Assembly: GCA_910588945.1 (NCBI GenBank)
Contig: CAJUSF010000013.1
Location: forward strand, 135,510-199,509
Source: an uncultured Eggerthellaceae bacterium
Lineage (GTDB): Bacteria; Actinomycetota; Coriobacteriia; Coriobacteriales; Eggerthellaceae
Direction of reading: 5' to 3'
Length of the DNA stretch: 64,000 nt
Shown: in pieces, positions 33,121-42,399 of the stretch
How the letters are laid out: each line of letters starts with the position of its first letter
Numbering within the stretch: the first letter of the stretch is position 1
Notes under the pieces: generated by a model
What the model was told of the DNA's origin: nothing
The model's input: only the letters and a program-made list of their open reading frames with translations
Databases searched by the model: none
Program-made: the position numbers and the translations under genes

Positions 33121-33935
33121 TCGGTACCACTTCCTTCAAAGCCGATCGTCGGTCGGCCTTCGCCCCGCTCGTCACCATAGAGTCCGTGCTGTGCTATGAA
33201 GACGCGAATGGCGTAGGGCACAAGATACCTGATCGAGCTTCCCGCTTTGCATAGCGCACGAACCTCGCTCGACGAGATATCGAACATCGGAGCCTTGACG
33301 AACTCGATGTGAAAACCCGCTTCGCAAAGGCCATTTACTATCACAGGATCGACCTCATACCCGGGCCTAGATACGCATGCGAAGTTTGCCAGCGAAGCAA
33401 GGCGCGACGCATCCTTCCAGTCGCTGAGCGTCAATAGTGAATCCGTGCCTATGATGAACACGAACTCGACATCCGCTCCGTATGCAGCCCGAAGACGCTC
33501 GAGTGTATCCACTGTATAGGTTATTCCATGCCTGCGTATCTCGATATCGCTTACGCAAAATGAAGGATTATCAGCGACAGCAAGCTCACACATCGCAAGT
33601 CTTGCTTCTGTACTTGCGATATCGCGATCCTGTTTGAATGCTGGATCACCTGCCGGAATAAACAGCACGCCATCAAGACCTAGTGCCTCCATGGCACGCT
33701 CGGCGCAGTTCAAGTGCCCCAGATGTATAGGATCGAACGTGCCGCCCATTATTCCGAGACGCCTAGGCACTCCATCTTTGCAAAAGAAAGCAGCGTCCGT
33801 ATCTTCGAGCGCTCGGGAACTGGCACCTTTGCCCTTGCCAGACAGAGCATACCTAGCCAAGCGCTTGTCTTCAGTTTCAACTTCTTCGAGGACCGCACCA
33901 GCAAAGCTGCCGATGTCAGAGACATTGTCATACAT
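33108..33935 (-). CDS. nadD: Nicotinate-nucleotide adenylyltransferase
   Basis: NadD transfers AMP from ATP to nicotinate mononucleotide in NAD synthesis. The adenylyltransferase core begins with LGIMGGTFDPIHLGHLNCA, where the (H/T)xxH motif binds ATP, and includes PAGDPAFKQ, FIIGTDSLLTLSDW and the C-terminal ISSSEVRALCKAG. The 275-residue protein has an extra N-terminal stretch of about 58 residues, mostly polar, before the core; no alternative start with a better ribosome binding site was found. It starts 5 bases after proA and overlaps yqeK. Confidence 0.95.
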   Translation of the reverse strand: MYDNVSDIGSFAGAVLEEVETEDKRLARYALSGKGKGASSRALEDTDAAFFCKDGVPRRLGIMGGTFDPIHLGHLNCAERAMEALGLDGVLFIPAGDPAFKQDRDIASTEARLAMCELAVADNPSFCVSDIEIRRHGITYTVDTLERLRAAYGADVEFVFIIGTDSLLTLSDWKDASRLASLANFACVSRPGYEVDPVIVNGLCEAGFHIEFVKAPMFDISSSEVRALCKAGSSIRYLVPYAIRVFIAQHGLYGDERGEGRPTIGFEGSGTEWMY

Positions 33936-33940
33936 CGAAG

Positions 33941-35221
33941 CTAATCCCTGATCTGTCCATTGCCGCGCAGCACGTATTTATAGGATGTAAGAGCATCGAG
34001 GGCAAAAGGACCTCTCGCATGGAGCTTCTGCGTGGATATGCCGATCTCAGCACCGAGGCCGAACTGGCCGCCGTCTGTGAACGACGTTGCAACGTTGTGA
34101 TAGACAGCTGCAGCATCGACTCCTTTGAGGAACGCCTCGGCCGCTTTTTCATCCGCAGCCACGATGGACTCAGAATGCTTGGTTCCGAATCGATTTATAT
34201 GCTCGATCGCCTCATCCACACCAATGACGTAATGAACCGAGATCTCCGGGCCGAGATATTCCGTAGCCCAGTCCTCATCCGTTGCAAGAACAAGTTTCTC
34301 CGGCACCACTCCACGCTCAGATGCAAGCTTCAATGCGCGCTCATCAGCGTGTATCAAAACGCCCTCGTTCGCCAGCAGCGCCATCATCTCAGCCGCAAGA
34401 TCGTCCGCTACCCCATTATCGATAAGCAGCGTCTCACATGCATTGCACACCCCGTAACGACGGCATTTGGAATTCATGACGATATCCTTGGCCATGGACG
34501 CCTCGGCACTTTCATGCACATACACATGACAATTTCCTGTACCGGTCTCGATCACAGGCACCTTCGAGGTTTCCACACAATGCGCGATGAGCCCTGCGCC
34601 ACCACGCGGTATGAGCACATCCACGATACCATGCAACTGCATGAGCGCATCGGTGGCAGCCCTGTCTGTGCTGCTTACAAACTGAATGCAATCAGGCGAG
34701 ATCGACGTTGTTGCGAGCGCACTCTTTAAGACATCGACGATCGCGGCATTGCTGTGAAGCGCCATGCTGCCGCCTCGCAACACGCACGCGTTTCCGGATT
34801 TCAAGCAGATACCAGCCGCATCCGCGGTAACATTGGGTCGCGCTTCATAGACGACCGCCACAACGCCAAGCGGCACGCTCACTCGCTCGAGAGAAACACC
34901 GTTATACATCGTATCCTCGGCAAGCGTCACGCCGACGGGATCGGCAAGCTCTACAAGTTCCTCCAGTGCATCGGCCATAGCGCATATACGGGAATCATCG
35001 AGCATCAACCTGTCAAGTATCGCCTCGCTTGTTCCGGCATCTGCCGCCGGTCGCATGTCTTGCGCGTTCGCCTTCTCTATCGTTTCGCTGCATCTGCGAA
35101 GCGCGGCGGCCATCGCGAACAGAGCCTCGTTTTTCTGTTCGGTGGAGGCCATCGCTAAAGACACGCTCGCCTCTTTAGCGATGAGCGCAATCTCCTTCAC
35201 CTGTGAACGGATATCTTCCAC
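33941..35221 (-). CDS. proA: Glutamate-5-semialdehyde dehydrogenase (gamma-glutamyl phosphate reductase)
   Basis: ProA reduces gamma-glutamyl phosphate with NADPH in proline synthesis. The 426-residue length is standard. The aldehyde-dehydrogenase fold is shown by PLGVVAVVYEARPNVTADAAG, ALRGGS-like CVLRGGSMALHSN, IPRGGAGLI, the catalytic cysteine in VCNACETLLI, and YLGPEISVHYV. AAGAGG precedes the ATG. It lies 213 bp downstream of proB, its pathway partner, in the same direction. Confidence 0.98.
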   Translation of the reverse strand: MEDIRSQVKEIALIAKEASVSLAMASTEQKNEALFAMAAALRRCSETIEKANAQDMRPAADAGTSEAILDRLMLDDSRICAMADALEELVELADPVGVTLAEDTMYNGVSLERVSVPLGVVAVVYEARPNVTADAAGICLKSGNACVLRGGSMALHSNAAIVDVLKSALATTSISPDCIQFVSSTDRAATDALMQLHGIVDVLIPRGGAGLIAHCVETSKVPVIETGTGNCHVYVHESAEASMAKDIVMNSKCRRYGVCNACETLLIDNGVADDLAAEMMALLANEGVLIHADERALKLASERGVVPEKLVLATDEDWATEYLGPEISVHYVIGVDEAIEHINRFGTKHSESIVAADEKAAEAFLKGVDAAAVYHNVATSFTDGGQFGLGAEIGISTQKLHARGPFALDALTSYKYVLRGNGQIRD

Positions 35222-35434
35222 TTCAAACCTCTTTCAGCGCAATATCAATCGAATTTACGATATCACTAAAGCCCGGTCACTTTTCCCAGATAGCTCGATC
35301 ATGCGGCTAAAATCCAGAAAATGGGATGACAGCAGCAGAGGTCTCGGCTCTTTAGCGTCGCACAATGAAGCCCGAGCGCGCCTGCTAGATAATCATCAAG
35401 CCATCTTGCCGAGCCCTTTGATACAACGAGCTCA

Positions 35435-36586
35435 TCACTCGAAAAGCACAAGCTCATCTCTGTGCACGACAGGCGTCTTCGCCAACCTCGACAATATACG
35501 ATTGCGATCAAGTTCCTCGCTCGAACGCCCACAAGCAAGCTCTATCTCATCACTTGAGGCCCCAGCACGCCCACGCGCGATCACGATGCCCTCAGCATCT
35601 TTAACATCGATCACATCATCGGCATCAAATCGCGAATCAACCCTCGTTATCCCGACGCAAAGAAGAGAACTTCCCCGCTCTATTAGCGCACGACGCGCAC
35701 CTTCATCCACAAACACGGCTCCTCTCGGGCTGTCGCCAAGCGCGAGCCATAGCTTTCTAGGCGTTATCTCATGCGCAGGCTTATCAGAGATGAATCTCGT
35801 ACCCACATCTTCGCCGCGAGTTGCTGCGCAGATGATGTCCTCGCTGCGCCCGTTGACGATCATCATGGGAATCGCAGCGCTCATGAGCACACGTGCTGCC
35901 CGTATCTTGGTGATCATCCCGCCTGATCCCGCCACGCTTCCAGCACCTCCGGCGGCATCCATCACACGGCGGCTAATCCGCTTGACCTCAGAGACGAGCT
36001 TTGCCGTTGGCGTCGTCTGCGGATTCGCGTCGTACAAACCGTCGATATCAGACAGTATCACCATCAGATCAGCATCGACCAGACAAGCCACAAGGGCCGC
36101 AAGCGTATCGTTGTCGCCGAAACGGATCTGCTCAACAGATACCGTATCGTTTTCATTCACGATCGGGACCACGGACATCTCAAGCAGAGTGGACAGAGTA
36201 TCGCGCGCGTGCAGATATGCTTCTCTGTCGGCCGTGTCGCGCCTTGTAAGCAACACGAGCGATGTCGTTATGTCGAATCTGGCGAAAGCCTTCGCATAGG
36301 CTGCAGAAAGCGCGCTCTGTCCGACAGAAGCCGCCGCTTGAAGATGAGGCATATCCTTCGGGCGCTCTTTTATCCCTAGGGCCTCAAGACCGCTTGCGAT
36401 GGCGCCCGAGCTCACAATGACGACATCCCAGCCCTCCTCGCGAAGATCAGCGATCTGGGCGGACAGAGAATCGAGATATTCGTAGTCGATCGAGCTTTCG
36501 GATGTAGTAAGTGTCGACGAGCCGATCTTCACCACCAACCGGCGACGTCGATCGGTTTGCGTTGTAGTTTCTTTCACCGTGTCCAT
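35435..36586 (-). CDS. proB: Glutamate 5-kinase
   Basis: ProB phosphorylates glutamate on the gamma-carboxylate, the first and proline-inhibited step of proline synthesis. The 383-residue protein has an amino-acid kinase domain (VVKIGSSTLT, IVSSGAIASG, VPIVNENDTVS, FGDNDTLAALVA, GGMITKIRAARV) and a C-terminal PUA domain (about 290-375, RGAVFVDEGARRAL to ARGRAGASSDEI). It follows obgE by 27 bases and lies upstream of proA, with a 213-bp gap between them in which no gene or clear terminator was seen. Confidence 0.98.
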   Translation of the reverse strand: MDTVKETTTQTDRRRRLVVKIGSSTLTTSESSIDYEYLDSLSAQIADLREEGWDVVIVSSGAIASGLEALGIKERPKDMPHLQAAASVGQSALSAAYAKAFARFDITTSLVLLTRRDTADREAYLHARDTLSTLLEMSVVPIVNENDTVSVEQIRFGDNDTLAALVACLVDADLMVILSDIDGLYDANPQTTPTAKLVSEVKRISRRVMDAAGGAGSVAGSGGMITKIRAARVLMSAAIPMMIVNGRSEDIICAATRGEDVGTRFISDKPAHEITPRKLWLALGDSPRGAVFVDEGARRALIERGSSLLCVGITRVDSRFDADDVIDVKDAEGIVIARGRAGASSDEIELACGRSSEELDRNRILSRLAKTPVVHRDELVLFE

Positions 36587-36613
36587 AAGGCCCCTGCCTT
36601 TGACTCGAACCCT

Positions 36614-38005
36614 CTACAGGTCCAATTCCTGATAGATATCGGCACCATCGGCCGACTCATACTCGAACGCACGACCCGAGATGCGGATCTCATCACCATC
36701 CACAGCACCCGCCTCGGCCAGCGCATCATCTACGCCTAGCCTCCGCAAACGATGCTGCAAGAAGCTCACAGCCTCCTCGTTTTCCCAGTCGGTTTGAACC
36801 ACCATGCGCTCGACCTGCTTACCAGCCACACGAAATGCTCCTTGCTCCTCTTCGATGATCTCAAAGGCAGCATCGCGCGCAAGCCTCCTGTGTTCCCAAA
36901 CCTGATCGAAACGCTCGGTCGCATCATCGGCACGCTTGGCCTCCTCACGCAGCTCATGCACCTTTGTGGCTATGGCCGCCTTGAGCGAATCCACGCCCTC
37001 TCCTGTAAGGGCGCTTATCTCGTAGAGCTTGGGATCGATTGGCGATTGGGCAAACTCATTGCCACCCGCAGCCTCAATTGAGTCCGCACGCACGCGCTCG
37101 GCAAGCGCACGAGCCGCATCCTCGGTTCCTGCGACATCGATCTTATTCGCGACAACAATCCTCGGCCTTTGTGCCAGCTCCGAGGCATAAAGCGCAAGCT
37201 CCCTGTTGATGATCTCATAATCCTCAAGCGGATCGCGCTGTTCGTAGTCGCCAGTGAGATCGACCACATGCACGATAAGCGCGGTGCGCTCGATATGACG
37301 CAAGAACTCATGTCCGAGTCCCTTACCTTCATGTGCGCCCTCGATAAGTCCTGGAACGTCAGCCACCACGAAGCTCAAATCTCCGCTCGTCGCCACACCT
37401 AGGTTAGGCACCAAGGTAGTGAACGGGTAATCAGCGATCTTCGGCTTTGCAGCGCTCATCTTCGAGATAAGAGATGATTTTCCAGCACTCGGCATACCAA
37501 CGAGCGCCGCATCGGCAACGAGCTTCATCTCGAGCTCGATCCACTTGTCATCGGCAGGCTCACCGAGCTCAGCGAACGCCGGCGCACGGCGGGTCGATGT
37601 CACGAAATGCGTATTGCCCCGACCGCCGATGCCGCCTTCAGCCACGATGACTCGCTCGCCATCATGTGCCAAATCCGCGATAAGCTCGCCAGCCACTTTG
37701 TCATCCTCGGAATACTCCCTCACGATCGTACCGACAGGAACCCTGAGAATAAGGTCCTCACCGCGCGCGCCGTGCATCTTCGAACCCTTTCCGTGGGTGC
37801 CTCGCTGCGCCTTGAAATGATGCTTGAACCTGTAATCGATGAGCGAGGATAGCGAGCTGTCTGCAACAAGCACAACATCTCCGCCATGCCCACCGTCTCC
37901 TCCATCAGGGCCACCCTTAGGAACGTGAGCCTCGCGACGAAAGGACATGCAACCAGCCCCGCCATCGCCGCCTTTTACGTAAATATGCACCTTATCGACA
38001 AACAT
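36614..38005 (-). CDS. obgE: GTPase ObgE/CgtA
   Basis: Obg is an essential GTPase in late 50S assembly and the stringent response. The 463-residue protein has the glycine-rich Obg fold (residues 1-158, KGGDGGAGCMSFRREAHVPKGG-type), a G domain with GMPSAGKSSL, TTLVPNLGV, DVPGLIEGAHEGKGLG and NKIDV, and a C-terminal OCT domain (about 365-440). A 15-20 residue acidic tail follows. It lies downstream of rplU-rpmA, the classic order, separated by a weak terminator. Confidence 0.98.
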   Translation of the reverse strand: MFVDKVHIYVKGGDGGAGCMSFRREAHVPKGGPDGGDGGHGGDVVLVADSSLSSLIDYRFKHHFKAQRGTHGKGSKMHGARGEDLILRVPVGTIVREYSEDDKVAGELIADLAHDGERVIVAEGGIGGRGNTHFVTSTRRAPAFAELGEPADDKWIELEMKLVADAALVGMPSAGKSSLISKMSAAKPKIADYPFTTLVPNLGVATSGDLSFVVADVPGLIEGAHEGKGLGHEFLRHIERTALIVHVVDLTGDYEQRDPLEDYEIINRELALYASELAQRPRIVVANKIDVAGTEDAARALAERVRADSIEAAGGNEFAQSPIDPKLYEISALTGEGVDSLKAAIATKVHELREEAKRADDATERFDQVWEHRRLARDAAFEIIEEEQGAFRVAGKQVERMVVQTDWENEEAVSFLQHRLRRLGVDDALAEAGAVDGDEIRISGRAFEYESADGADIYQELDL

Positions 38006-38023
38006 TGTCTCTTCCTTCTAAAC

Positions 38024-38049
38024 AAAAAGCCCTCATAAAAGGGCCTTTT
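38024..38049 (-). terminator. Weak terminator or attenuator between rpmA and obgE
   Basis: On the minus strand CAAAAGGCCC and GGGCTTTTTG can pair with one bulged base, followed by a short T-run. It would stop part of the rplU-rpmA transcript before obgE. Confidence 0.6.
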
Positions 38050-38091
38050 GCGATTAGTTATGTTGATGATCCTTGCGTCTTGCGAAAGCTC

Positions 38092-38343
38092 TTAAGCCTC
38101 CGGAATGACATGGATCTTACGTTTGTCACCACGTGTGAACTTCAGCGTACCGTCGCAAAGAGCGAACAGGGTATCATCTCCACCGCGACCAACATTCTCA
38201 CCTGGATGAAAATGTGTACCGCGCTGACGAACGATAACATTTCCGGTTTTGACCGGTTGGCCTGCGAACATCTTGACACCAAGACGCTTTGCGTGAGAAT
38301 CGCGGCCGTTTCTTGTAGAGCCTAAGCCTTTCTTATGAGCCAT
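38092..38343 (-). CDS. rpmA: 50S ribosomal protein L27
   Basis: L27 reaches the peptidyl-transferase centre with its N-terminus. The 83 residues start MAHKKGLGSTRNGRDSHAKR and contain GVKMFAGQPVKTGNVIVRQRGT. The N-terminus begins directly with the AHKKG-type sequence, without the cleavable leader peptide found in staphylococci and relatives. It follows rplU with a 2-bp gap. Confidence 0.98.
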   Translation of the reverse strand: MAHKKGLGSTRNGRDSHAKRLGVKMFAGQPVKTGNVIVRQRGTHFHPGENVGRGGDDTLFALCDGTLKFTRGDKRKIHVIPEA

Positions 38344-38345
38344 GA

Positions 38346-38885
38346 TTACTCCTCCGATGCCTTATCGTCAGCCTTCTCGGCTGCCTTCTTCGTTGTAGCC
38401 TTCGCCTTGGTCTCGCCAGACTTAGCGGCGGTCTTAGTGGTCTTTGTGGTCTTGGAAGCAGCCTTTGTCGCCGTCTTCTTTTCAGCGCTATCTTCCTTTG
38501 CGGCCTTGGCCTTCGGCTCCTCTGCCGCCTTTGTAGTCTTGGTCTTAGAAGCAGCCTTCTTTGGCTCGGTGTACTTCTCGCTGCCCACTGTCACGATCTG
38601 AACGCGAGTGAGGTTCTGGCGATGTCCGCGAAGCTTCTTATAGTTCTTACGCTTCTTGAACTTGAAGACAAGCTGCTTGTCGCCCTTGAACTGCTCGAGC
38701 ACAACAGCCTCTACCTTTGTGGCAGCCGCCTTCTTCGGATCGGCCTCGACCTTCTTGCCATCAACCACGCAGATGGTCTCAAGAGCGACCTTATCGCCGA
38801 CCTCTGCCGGCAGCTTCTCGATATTGATCTTATCGCCGGGTGCAACTTTGTATTGCTTCCCACCGGTCTTTACGATTGCATACAT
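38346..38885 (-). CDS. rplU: 50S ribosomal protein L21 with long basic C-terminal tail
   Basis: The first 103 residues are a complete L21 (MYAIVKTGGKQYKVAPGD, FKKRKNYKKLRGHRQNLTRVQI). The protein then continues for about 76 residues of Lys-, Ala- and Thr-rich sequence with many KTTKTAAKS-like units, resembling histone H1 or mycobacterial-type basic tails. L21 is normally about 103 residues, so the tail is an addition. A strong promoter (38924-38952) and a TAGGAGAC ribosome binding site precede it. It is the first gene of the rplU-rpmA(-obgE) operon. Confidence 0.97.
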   Translation of the reverse strand: MYAIVKTGGKQYKVAPGDKINIEKLPAEVGDKVALETICVVDGKKVEADPKKAAATKVEAVVLEQFKGDKQLVFKFKKRKNYKKLRGHRQNLTRVQIVTVGSEKYTEPKKAASKTKTTKAAEEPKAKAAKEDSAEKKTATKAASKTTKTTKTAAKSGETKAKATTKKAAEKADDKASEE

Positions 38886-38923
38886 TGATCTGTCTCCTAG
38901 TATGTGTCTAAACGCAAGGAATT

Positions 38924-38952
38924 ATCCTACCAATGTAATACCCCTGCGTCAA
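38924..38952 (-). promoter_or_regulatory. rplU promoter, TTGACG-17-TAGGAT
   Basis: On the minus strand TTGACG (38947-38952) and TAGGAT (38924-38929) are 17 bp apart. The leader to the rplU ATG is only about 30 nt. Confidence 0.8.
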
Positions 38953-39004
38953 CGATTTTTTCACAAATTGTCCAAACTTTATTTTAAAAGGTGTCAAATC
39001 GCTA

Positions 39005-41632
39005 TCAGTGTGCGCTCGCCCAATCATCCGCCCACGAAACATCCACCACCAGAGGAACACTCAGCTCAACAACCGACTCCATCACCTCTTTCACCATCTG
39101 CGCGACCTTGTCCACCTCGTCTTTGGGTACAGAAAGATCGAGCTCATCGTGCACCTGAAGCATCAGCTTCGCTCGACTTTCCTGTGCACGAAGCCTTGCT
39201 TGGACCTCTATCATGGCTAGCTTGATGATATCCGCCGCACTGCCTTGCATCGGATGGTTCATTGCTGTGCGCTCCCCGAATCCGCGTCTTTGCTTGTTGG
39301 ATCCACGAAGCTCTGGAATATGGCGCTTGCGCCCGAACATCGTCTCGGCATAGCCGGTCTCGCTTGCATGCGCGATAACGCTATCAAGATAAGTGCGCAC
39401 TCCCGGATAGGCCCCGTAATATCTCTCGATCATCTCCTTCGCTTCGCCGAAATCGATATCCAGCGTCTGCGAGAGCCCGTAGGCCTGCTGACCGTAAACG
39501 ATGCCAAAATTGACAGCCTTTGCCTTCGAGCGCATCTCAGAAGTGACGTCATCCACATCAACACCGAACACTCTTGCGGCTGTCTGCGCATGAAAATCCG
39601 CACCGGAGCGAAACGCCTCGATAAGCCCCTCATCACCTGAAAGATGAGCTAAAAGACGTAACTCGATCTGCGAATAGTCAGCAGACAGGAACACCTCATC
39701 TTCAGCTAGCGGGATAAAGCATTCGCGAATCCGGCGGCCGAAATCTGTTCTCACGGGGATGTTCTGAAGGTTTGGATCCGAGGATGAAAGACGCCCTGTA
39801 GCGGTCACCGTCTCATGGAATACCGTATGTATGCGAGCATCATCACCCCTCATCTTCGGAAGGCTATCTATGTATGTTGATTTGATCTTCGCAAGCTCGC
39901 GATAGCGCAAGACCGAACTTGCGATCTTCTCGGTCTTAGCAAGCTCTCCGAGCACAGAAGCGTCTGTTGAAAACCCGCGCTGGTTCTTCTTTATAGGCTT
40001 TAGCCCCATCTTCTCAAATAGTATGTGCGAGAGCTGCTTGGGAGAATCGATGTTGAACTCCTCGCCCGCCTGCGCATAGATCTCGCTCGCAAGCTCGGTG
40101 AGCTCTCCTGCGGCATCGCGACCGAGCTCTGATAGCTTGTCGGTGTCGATCGCCACCCCGATACGCTCCATCTGCGCGAGCACGTTCACAAGAGGCAGAT
40201 CGATATCGAAGTAAGCATCGGCGGATCCGTCATCGACGAGCGCCTTGTCTAACACACCAGCGAGCATCCGCGTCAATGCCGCTTTTTGCAACAGATCCTC
40301 ATCGGGATCCTCCGCCTCGACGATCTCGCCGCCAAGATATTGCTCAGCGAGCTTATCAAGCGAATAGTCGTTCGTTATGGAGCGCAGCACATATGCCGCC
40401 AATGAGATATCCATTGCGGAGTTACCGTAGAGCTCATCAAGGGTGATGAGTGCCTCTTTCGAGGTGTCAGGCGGATAGGCCAGCTGAATGACCGCCTTGA
40501 GATCCTCTGTAGCCAAACTGGCGTTTTTCAGACAGTAAACGAGCATATCCATCGCTTGATCCTCATCAAGGATGACGCTTCCCTTCGAGGTCGACAGACA
40601 TATGCGGACTTGAGTGCCAAAAAGGGTATCACCGCCCTCTTCGGTATACGCAAACCCGATCCTCTCGAGATTTTCTACCGCCGAATCCACAAGCATGCGA
40701 GCATCTTTTGGATCGATTCGCTCACCGGAATCGATTTCGAGCACCTCGATGCTAGCCGCCTTTCCTACAAAATTGAGCACACGCGTTAGCGGGCTTGCAA
40801 GCGCATATTCCTTGAACGTCTTATCCACTTCATCTGGATCGAAGTCTGGAAACGAAACCTCCTCAAGATCGAGCGAAAAATCCAGATCGCAGACGATCGT
40901 GGCTATCTGACGGCTCAGATAAGCCATCTTCTCGTTTTCGGCAAGATTTTCCTTCTGCTTGCCTTTGAGCTCATCGATGTGCGAATAGATGCCCTCTATA
41001 TCACCGTATTTCTCAAGAAGTTTCTGCGCACTCTTCGGACCGATGCCCGGAACACCGGGTATATTGTCAGACGAATCCCCCATAAGTCCCAGATAGTCTA
41101 TGAACTGCGCGGGCGTCACACCGTATTTCTCCATCACCTCATCAGGGCCGAATATGACCACATCCGAGATGCCTTTTTTCGTCGTTACGATCTTGGTGAG
41201 CTCAGTGGCGAGCTGGCATGCATCTTTATCGCCTGTAACGAGCAGCGTCTCAAATCCCAGCTTCTCATCGCGCGCAGCGATCGTGCCGAGAATGTCATCT
41301 CCCTCCCATCCGGGAACCTTCACGATCGGGATGCTCATCGATGAGAGCAGTTTCTCGATGATTGGAAATTGCACGCGAAGCTCGTCATCCATATGTGGAC
41401 GCTGAGCCTTATAACTGGGCATTTCCTCTATTCTGTGGGCGGGCTTTCCCTCATCAAAGGCGCACACCACCCCATCGGGGCTGGCTTCCTCGATGAACTT
41501 GCACAGCATCTGCATGAAGCCAAACACCGCATTTGTAGGAGATCCGTCCGGAGCGATCATAGGCGTCTGGATCGCGTGGTAGGCTCTGTGCATTAATGAA
41601 TTACCGTCGATGACGGCGATCTTCTTGGACAT
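39005..41632 (-). CDS. polA: DNA polymerase I
   Basis: Pol I removes primers and fills gaps. From the ATG at 41632 (GGATGGGA upstream) it has 875 residues: a 5'-3' exonuclease domain (IAVIDGNSLMHRAYHA to GVPGIGPKSAQKLLEKYG), a middle domain in which the acidic residues of a 3'-5' exonuclease are missing, and a polymerase domain with motifs A (FLSADYSQIELRLLAHLSG), B (RSKAVNFGIVYGQQAYGLS) and C (LQVHDELDLSVP). Loss of proofreading is common in Gram-positive Pol I. The rplU promoter lies just past its stop codon. Confidence 0.98.
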   Translation of the reverse strand: MSKKIAVIDGNSLMHRAYHAIQTPMIAPDGSPTNAVFGFMQMLCKFIEEASPDGVVCAFDEGKPAHRIEEMPSYKAQRPHMDDELRVQFPIIEKLLSSMSIPIVKVPGWEGDDILGTIAARDEKLGFETLLVTGDKDACQLATELTKIVTTKKGISDVVIFGPDEVMEKYGVTPAQFIDYLGLMGDSSDNIPGVPGIGPKSAQKLLEKYGDIEGIYSHIDELKGKQKENLAENEKMAYLSRQIATIVCDLDFSLDLEEVSFPDFDPDEVDKTFKEYALASPLTRVLNFVGKAASIEVLEIDSGERIDPKDARMLVDSAVENLERIGFAYTEEGGDTLFGTQVRICLSTSKGSVILDEDQAMDMLVYCLKNASLATEDLKAVIQLAYPPDTSKEALITLDELYGNSAMDISLAAYVLRSITNDYSLDKLAEQYLGGEIVEAEDPDEDLLQKAALTRMLAGVLDKALVDDGSADAYFDIDLPLVNVLAQMERIGVAIDTDKLSELGRDAAGELTELASEIYAQAGEEFNIDSPKQLSHILFEKMGLKPIKKNQRGFSTDASVLGELAKTEKIASSVLRYRELAKIKSTYIDSLPKMRGDDARIHTVFHETVTATGRLSSSDPNLQNIPVRTDFGRRIRECFIPLAEDEVFLSADYSQIELRLLAHLSGDEGLIEAFRSGADFHAQTAARVFGVDVDDVTSEMRSKAKAVNFGIVYGQQAYGLSQTLDIDFGEAKEMIERYYGAYPGVRTYLDSVIAHASETGYAETMFGRKRHIPELRGSNKQRRGFGERTAMNHPMQGSAADIIKLAMIEVQARLRAQESRAKLMLQVHDELDLSVPKDEVDKVAQMVKEVMESVVELSVPLVVDVSWADDWASAH

Positions 41633-41724
41633 AGATATTCCCATCCTAAGCTCATGCGATTCGAGATGATCCATCTCGAGTCGATATGAAACGAAAGCGC
41701 CGACGCACCTTTGCGCCTATCGCT

Positions 41725-42399
41725 CTAGACGCTCCAAAGATAACCGACCCCGCGAACTGTTTCAAGACGTTGCGCCAATTCCGGGCCGAGCTTTGCGCGA
41801 ACGCGCCTGACATGAACATCCACCGTCCGCGAACCGCCGTAATAGTCAAATCCCCACACCCGACGCAAAAGGGCATCACGTGAATAGGTGCGCCCAGGAT
41901 GCGTCACCAAAAACGCGAGCAGCGCATATTCCAGATAGGTGAGATCAAGTGGCTCGCCGCCGACCTTCACCTGATAGGTGGCAAGATTCATGGTCATGTT
42001 GTCTATGGCGATAAAATCGCTCGAGGAAAGCTCGTTGCCAGGCCACAGAAGCTGCGATATGCGCGCAGAACATTCCTCGGCCGTTGCCCCGTGGACTATA
42101 AAATCCGCCTTCACCTGAACAGGCAGCCTGAACTCTTTGAGCTGCTCATTGTTCACGATCAGAAGAAGCGAGGTCGAATCGTCATCGACAAGCACTGTCT
42201 CGACATCGGCCACATCCTTGGCGACATCGCCTCTCGCCTCGAAGATAACGAGATCATGTGATGGATTGGCAGCCAGCAGCTTTCTGAATTGCAGTGTGGA
42301 GCCTGCCACCACATCCACATCAAGCCCGGAGAGCACTTGCTGAAAACGATGTGCATTATCGAGCGAATCGGCTATGAAGATCACCTTTTTTCTGGCCAT
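41725..42399 (-). CDS. OmpR-type orphan response regulator, GlnR-like
   Basis: The 224-residue protein has a receiver-like N-terminal domain (1-105) and an OmpR/PhoB winged helix (about 125-224: DLTYLEYALLAFLVTHPGRTYSRDALLRRVWG, GGSRTVDVHVRRVRAKL). The receiver is atypical: the phosphoacceptor position in HDLVIFEARG appears to be Glu54 instead of Asp, so control by phosphorylation is unlikely. No histidine kinase is nearby. The ATG directly follows the glnA stop (TAGATG). Actinobacterial GlnR is likewise an orphan OmpR-type regulator of nitrogen genes, so a role in controlling glnA is inferred from architecture and context. Confidence 0.85.
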   Translation of the reverse strand: MARKKVIFIADSLDNAHRFQQVLSGLDVDVVAGSTLQFRKLLAANPSHDLVIFEARGDVAKDVADVETVLVDDDSTSLLLIVNNEQLKEFRLPVQVKADFIVHGATAEECSARISQLLWPGNELSSSDFIAIDNMTMNLATYQVKVGGEPLDLTYLEYALLAFLVTHPGRTYSRDALLRRVWGFDYYGGSRTVDVHVRRVRAKLGPELAQRLETVRGVGYLWSV

